Origin: Liquidambar formosana
Taxonomy: Eukaryota; Streptophyta; Magnoliopsida; Saxifragales; Altingiaceae
Reading direction: 5' to 3'
DNA: 64,000 nt
Assembly (NCBI GenBank): GCA_039720395.1
Contig: CM077824.1
Span: forward strand, 20,607,046 to 20,671,045
The position numbers were made by a program, and so were the translations under genes. A model generated the notes under the pieces. It did not search any database and was not told where the DNA came from. It worked only from the letters and a program-made list of their open reading frames with translations. Below, piece by piece: positions 58,680 through 64,000 of the stretch; the first letter of the stretch is position 1; the number at the start of each line of letters is the position of its first letter.

Positions 58680-59590
58680 TTTGGAGGTTTCCATCATGCC
58701 ATTATTTTAATTGGGCATTTTCTAATATTTATTAGACCTAAATCGATGAGTTGTAAATTAATTCAGAAAATTTAACTATTTTAGATGGTTATGTAAAACT
58801 TGATACACGTCCGATATATATATCTTAATACTAAATAAATAAATTATGACTAAGAATAAACACCAGATCGATGTAAATGAAATTAGAGATAATTAATATT
58901 AAATTAGCTTCCAATCTTGTTGGAAGACCTAAAATTTAGCAACCTAACAAAGTAGCAATAAAAAAATAGAAAAATACACTAATATGCAACCTAATTCCAT
59001 GTTTCAAAATGGAGACTTAGGTATATGAATATTGTTATATCTTAATGAGTTGATATGCATTGTTTGGGGACTTAGGAATCTAAGGCTTAAGGTTATCAAT
59101 TTGGCCTTCAATAATTGTTATAAGAAGATTTCTATATTTGATTTTTATAATTTTATACATATGTTGTTAAAGGCGGGTTGGTTTAGTTTATTAGTGGTTT
59201 GACAACGTTTAACCCGCCAACCAAACCAAATCGCCAATTTTATTACTCAATCCACCCAAACCTCTCAAACTACATGGGTTGGTGCAGAAAGGAGCGGATT
59301 GGTTTTGTTTAATGAATTGGACTGTTTTTTGCACATACCTAGGTGGAGTGGGGTTGAGATAAGAAAATTTTATTTAGGTCTTTTAGTAGACATGTCCTTA
59401 TTTGTAAATGAAAATTTGGATATAAAAAATTTAACAAATTATTTTAATTAATAGAATATTTTATGTGGTGGCAATAGCTTGACCCTATCTATAATTTACC
59501 CTAAAAAGAATTCAATGAAGGAACCAAAGCCTTTTTGAAAGACTTTTTAAAGTTGCCATGGACAAGACTAAGTGTTATAATCATGAAAAT
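58680..59590. other. No gene recognised; possible small inverted repeat near 59170
   Basis: AT-rich. GGCGGGTTGGTTTAGTTTA near 59174 pairs roughly with ACCCGCCAACCAAACCAAA about 40 bases on. A short string, TTTTATGTGGTGGCAATAGC at 59461, is also found with one change at about 336, at the other end of the window. Confidence 0.4.
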
Positions 59591-59599
59591 ATATATATA

Positions 59600-61129
59600 G
59601 GGATAGGATCCATGGACTCATAAAAAGCACTTAATTTTTCACACAACTTATTAGCCATCGGATCTTAAAAGATCCAAGGGTCTTAAACAATGCTGATGTG
59701 GCTAGTCTTTTTAACCTGAGTTGATGTGGTACTAATATATATCAGTAATTAAAAAAAAAAAAATGAAGTAGTAAAAAATATCTTAATCCCCAGATCATGT
59801 ACAGTTCCCTCTTCCATTTTCCCACTCCACCGTTCTCTCTCACCAAACCCTAGGTTGTGAGATGACGGCCGGCAGCGAGATACCAACAATGATAATTTGA
59901 TGAGGGTGCAGCGGCAAGACGATTTTTAATAATTTGTACTCGTTCTCCATTGTTTTTCTCCCCTTCCTGTAACTCTCTCTCTGTCTTTCAGGAGTTGTCT
60001 CAGATCAATGTATCACTCTCTCCGGTATATTCTCTCTCTCGTGATTTCTTCTTTTTTTAATAAAAAAAAACCAAAGAGATGAAGGGGAATAATACTTGGT
60101 AATAGTGATTTTCATATTAGCTTTTGGAACCTCTGGAACTTTGGTCAATTACTCAGTTAGTCTTCTCTGTTCAAGATTTTCTTCTTATGACTCTTGAGTA
60201 AGTTTTTTCTCCGCTTAATCGAAGAAAAACGCTAAACATATCAAATAAGTTCACTCACTCTTCTTATCATGTAAAAAGATGTGTAATTTTTATTTTGAAT
60301 TTGAAAAAGAATTGTGAAGGCCAAGTTAGTGGGTGGATTAAACAAGTAATATTTGGTATACCCAGTAGCACTCTTAGTCAAATCAAATGTGCTAGTGCAT
60401 TTCATCTATCAGGTGACTGAAGAAATTGAACCCATTTTTCCCGCAAAGGGGTTGGTTTTTGGTCAGTAGCCATGAATACAAACTCAAAATTTGTGGTAGG
60501 AAGTAGAGTTTTTCTGTCAAGAAAACATTATAGAAAGAAAATATTTGGGTAGTCATCCTTAAGCTTAAGACAATGGTATTAATAGAACAACATTGCTCCT
60601 GTTGAAATCCACGCAATCCTGTACTGTAAACTACATTTTGTCATGACATTTTTTTTTCTTTCAAATATTATGACTCTGCCTATTAGTGGGCTCTGCATTA
60701 AAGATAATCTTTTTCTTCAAAGGATTACCCGCCATTAGAGATTATCTTTTTCTTCATAGGATTTGAGATATAAAACTGACAGGAGGATTGAAACAGTACT
60801 CATCGTCTCTATAGTGTCTTGTTGCACCCTCGTTTGATTATCGTCGTCGGTAACTCGGTATCTCGCTGCCAGCTCATTGCCTTCCAACCTAGGGTTTGGT
60901 GAGAGAGAAGGAGGGTTGGGAAGAGCGAATGTAGATCTGAGGATTAAGATATTTTTTAGTACTTCATTTTTTTTTTTTAATTGCTGATATATATTAGTTC
61001 CACATTAGCTCAGGTTAAAAAAACTAGCCACATCAGCATTGTTTAAGACGCTGGGATCTTTTAAGATCTGATGGCTAATAAGTTGTGTAAAAAATTAAGT
61101 GCTTTTTATGAGTCCATGGATCTTGTCCC
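59600..61129. mobile_element. Mutator-like element with about 300-bp terminal inverted repeats
   Basis: The left arm (59600-59925) and right arm (60815-61129) are inverted copies. Outer ends are GGGATAGGATCCATGGACTC and GAGTCCATGGATCTTGTCCC. Shared inner parts include GCACTTAATTTTTCACACAA-TTATTAGCC, CTGATGTGGCTAG and ACCAAACCCTAGGTTG. Both sides are flanked by ATATATATA (59591-59599 and 61130-61138), which fits a 9-bp duplication but is low-complexity. The 890-bp centre has no transposase-like frame, so it is non-autonomous. Long inverted ends plus a 9-bp duplication point to the Mutator superfamily. Confidence 0.75.
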
Positions 61130-61139
61130 ATATATATAT

Positions 61140-62594
61140 ATATAAAACTAGGTGTTAACTTGCTCGGGCTGGGATTCTGCACTTTGTACAGACCACGTCC
61201 CAGTCCAACCCAAATCAAACTGTCAAAATATTGGCTGTACATAAAATTTTGGGTTGTAATGCTTGTTCTAATCTATGGAAACCAATTTGGCCTAAATGCA
61301 AATAAGGCCTTGCAAATTACACCAATTTGAAAATTCAGTAATTAGTCTATGGGGGAGCACCAACGCTTACTGTATGATTATTTTAGTCATGCTCATCATG
61401 CATGAAAAACTGAAACTCAGACCCAAAACATTTTGGATGATTTTTCCCTATTAAATGTCATTCAACTTTGAGACACGATTGTGAGCAATGTGAGTTTTAA
61501 CTAATATATGAGAACTAATATATGAGAAACATGTTTTCTTTTCTTTTGTTTTATTTTTGGCTAGGATATGAAAGATGTTTCAATTACAGCTAAGATGTTG
61601 GAGTAAACTAAACACCAAAGTAAGTACACTTTTCTTTTCTTTTTTTAGGTTTTATGAATATAAGATCAAATTGTTGTAAATAATTTCGTATTTTGGAGTT
61701 GCCCCTTGTATGTATACTAATTTGAAATTGCCAAAGATTGAAACGAATCCGGTGGAACTTATGTCATTAAAAAATCAACTCTATCCCTCACATTTTTGGT
61801 TTCTTGCTATCTTATAACACTACGTGGAGCTTTGCCAGCTAAACTTTCCAGTGGTAGTACATCAGTCGGCACTTCATAGGTTTCCTGGCTTTTTTTGCTG
61901 GCTGGCAAAGTTTTGGCCATTTCTCCCGATATATATTATCGTGGTGTGGAAACCTTTTTTTCTTGCCGCGTGTAGCCATGTAGATATATAAATAAACATA
62001 AAAAAGGCGTCTCTCTTGTCATAATTTCTTCTCCATATTTACACACACCCTTTCTCTTCCTCTCCCTCTCCCACTCCCTGCTACAAAAACCCTAGGAGAT
62101 TCTCTCTTGCATCCAAAAATCCAGCCCTTTCTTCAACTTTTCGTGCATTTTCGTTGCTCAAATTGTGAAGGAAAACCTTGTAGCATTCTAGCCCTAGCTT
62201 TTTCGGAGTTTTTGTCACAGTATTAGTTCAGAGTACTTCAATCTCGCTCTATCTATCTATCTATCTATATCTCTATATATATATATCTTTCTCTCTCTAA
62301 GATTTGGATTGAAACAATAAGGTTTGGTTTCGATCTTGGAGTTTCTAAACTCTCCGAGAAAATGTCATTGGTGTATGGAGCTTAATTGACAAGAGTCAAA
62401 GATGATGATTACGGACTCGATTGACAACAATCAAAGATCAAAGATGATGAGTATGGATGGAAACATAAGGCTATGGCTCCTTGCGTGAAATGAAGCTCAA
62501 GGTGAGATCTTCCATCTATATTAATTGAATTTACAATTTGAATTTACATAAACCCTAGAAGTTGAATTTAGTTTCTGATTTGTTCAATAAACTG
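61140..62594. other. No gene recognised; leader-like sequence at 61980-62500
   Basis: 61980-62100 has GATATATAAATAAACATAAA followed by a CT-rich stretch and CTACAAAAACCCTAGGAGAT, which resembles a TATA box and pyrimidine-rich plant 5' leader on the plus strand. A (CTAT)n tract lies at 62249-62286. ATG codons downstream lead only to short frames. It could be a promoter with a leader whose coding part is elsewhere or lost. Confidence 0.35.
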
Positions 62595-64000
62595 CACTAC
62601 AAGAAAAACGTTGATAGATGATGCTTTTAAAATATAAAAAGATGACCTTTTTAAAAAAACTGTCATCTTTTAAATTTTAAGATAAAAAGATGACTAATAT
62701 TTAAGATGAACTTTAAACTAGTCATCTTTTAAAAAATAAAGATGACTGGTTTTTTAAAACTGTCATTATTAGTATAGCAATAGATGACCGGTTTTAAAAA
62801 ACACTTCATCAATTTGCTTTCCAAAAAACAATAAAAACTAAAAATTAGATTTTTTCATTTTCCTCCCATATAATTTTCTCGAGCTCACCTGATCCTCTTT
62901 TACAGAAGCAAGGTTTAGAGTTTCTCTCTCTCTCATTCTCTCCAATCTCCATCCCTCGGTTTCTCCCGGAGCCCTCACGGATCAGTCACCACATACAAAC
63001 GCTGTAATTGCCGTTGTCGTTGCCATTACCATCGCCGAATGTCGCCCTCACCGTTGCTGCCAATTCCCCTTTCTTCCGTCTTCCTGTCATTGCCGGGTTA
63101 AAAATTTAGTGGTTTTTTCTTTTTTTTCAACAAAACTTCTCTTTGTACTGATCGATCTCCATTAGGTGTGTAGATTTGTAGGGTTTTATTCTAGGATTTC
63201 ATTTTTAGGGTTTCAAGAATTGGAATTCAATTGGTTTTAAGTATTGGGTGTTTCTCCTGTGAATTTTGATTACTGTTTGGGCTGCTTGTGCTATTTTTCT
63301 CATCTATGGTATGATATTTTCATTTTATGAGTCCTTTGGGTCTCTGCTTTTGTTATAGGAGATCTATGCTATTTGGGTTTGACTAGTTTCCTTCTTAGTT
63401 TTTTGTTCTGGTTTCTTAAGATTGTGGGCTGGTTATTTTGCAGAGTTTTTGTCTCTGTTTGTGGGGTATTTTGCTTTTTTTTTTTTTATATATATTTTTA
63501 TTTATTGTTAACATGGAGAAACAAATGTATATACACACAAGCCTAGGATATAACAATAATTGATTGTTTCCTCTAGTATTAAATGTATGCACTTCTCACA
63601 ATCTAAGACTTAGTCTCAAGTTGGGATCATTTGTGGTTAGAATAATGATATCTAGGCAATTAGGCAAATTTTATATGCCTTAGTCTCAAGTTGAAATCAC
63701 AATTTCTTAAATGGTCAGTTTAGTCTTCAATTATTAGTGATTTTGTTTGCGGAGAAATTTTTGACAGCATCATATGTGAAACATAATTTAGAATATCAAA
63801 CACCAGAGCTTTGCCTAGGATAGGCTCAGTCTTGGCTCAATCCTATTATGTCATTACTTCAGTCAGGTCTAAATACCTCAAGCTATGAGTCTAGTAAGCA
63901 TAGGTATGACAACCATGTATCTTGCATTTCAACTATTGGCTCAGGTTTGTATGAGTACTTGCTGCTCCTACTTTTATATAAAAAAGATAGTATTGATGGA
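62595..64000 (+). mobile_element. CACTA (En/Spm-type) transposon, 5' end; runs past the window
   Basis: CACTACAAGAAAAACG at 62595 is the diagnostic terminal motif of plant CACTA elements. Behind it are subterminal repeats with AAGATGAC and GTCATCTTTT in both orientations (62620-62800), the usual transposase-binding region. Next come a CT-rich leader (62910-63080) and non-coding AT-rich sequence. The matching end (CTTGTAGTG) is not seen before 64000, and no transposase-like frame appears, so the rest of the element and its autonomy are unknown. The three bases before it (CTG) would be one copy of the target duplication. Confidence 0.8.

Noticed and set aside
1..64000. CRISPR arrays, rRNA or tRNA genes, bacterial operons
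   Set aside because: None seen by eye. The tandem arrays present have no unique spacers, and all coding signals are plant-like.

Overview
This is a piece of a eudicot plant nuclear genome. Three things show this: full TIR-NB-ARC-LRR (TNL) resistance genes, a class essentially restricted to dicots among flowering plants; GT-AG introns with T-rich acceptors; and dense plant-type transposable elements (L1-type LINEs, copia and gypsy fragments, solo LTRs, CACTA, Mutator-like and PIF/Harbinger-like elements, foldback MITEs). The sequence is AT-rich. I see no rRNA, tRNA or CRISPR locus and nothing bacterial.

Layout. 1-8.9 kb: foldback elements, an RNase H remnant between inverted arms, and a hairpin built from an inverted duplication (4844-5226). 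9-14.3 kb: two related LTRs in opposite orientation, one a solo LTR (12620-14282) with a candidate 5-bp target duplication. 14.6-15.4 kb: a long inverted-repeat element. 19.07-25.18 kb: a near full-length but decayed LINE with flanking duplications. 26.2-44.5 kb: the TNL cluster. 45.4-48.9 kb: a 5'-truncated LINE. 49.3-50.2 kb: a gypsy-type gag remnant. 51.8-54.3 kb: inverted-repeat elements and a strong hairpin. 54.5-57.9 kb: a broken ankyrin-repeat gene whose first exon occurs three times. 58.2-58.7 kb: a copia fragment. 59.6-61.1 kb: a Mutator-like element with about 300-bp inverted ends. 62.6 kb to the edge: the start of a CACTA element.

The TNL cluster is the main genic content. The plus-strand gene (39322-44460) can be assembled into six exons that stay in frame from ATG to stop, giving 1317 residues. 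The minus-strand paralogue (28182-32920) has the same six-exon structure but carries one 1-bp loss and one 1-bp gain, so it is probably a pseudogene or encodes a truncated TIR-NB-ARC protein. The two face away from each other across 6.4 kb that is mostly non-autonomous DNA transposons. A third fragment (26172-27842) holds only LRR and C-JID sequence and is split by an LTR-like insertion. Both complete copies end in a small extra exon encoding a bipartite basic cluster that looks like a nuclear localisation signal.

Most of the remaining sequence is transposon debris. Where target-site duplications could be read by eye they are given. Boundaries without them are approximate.
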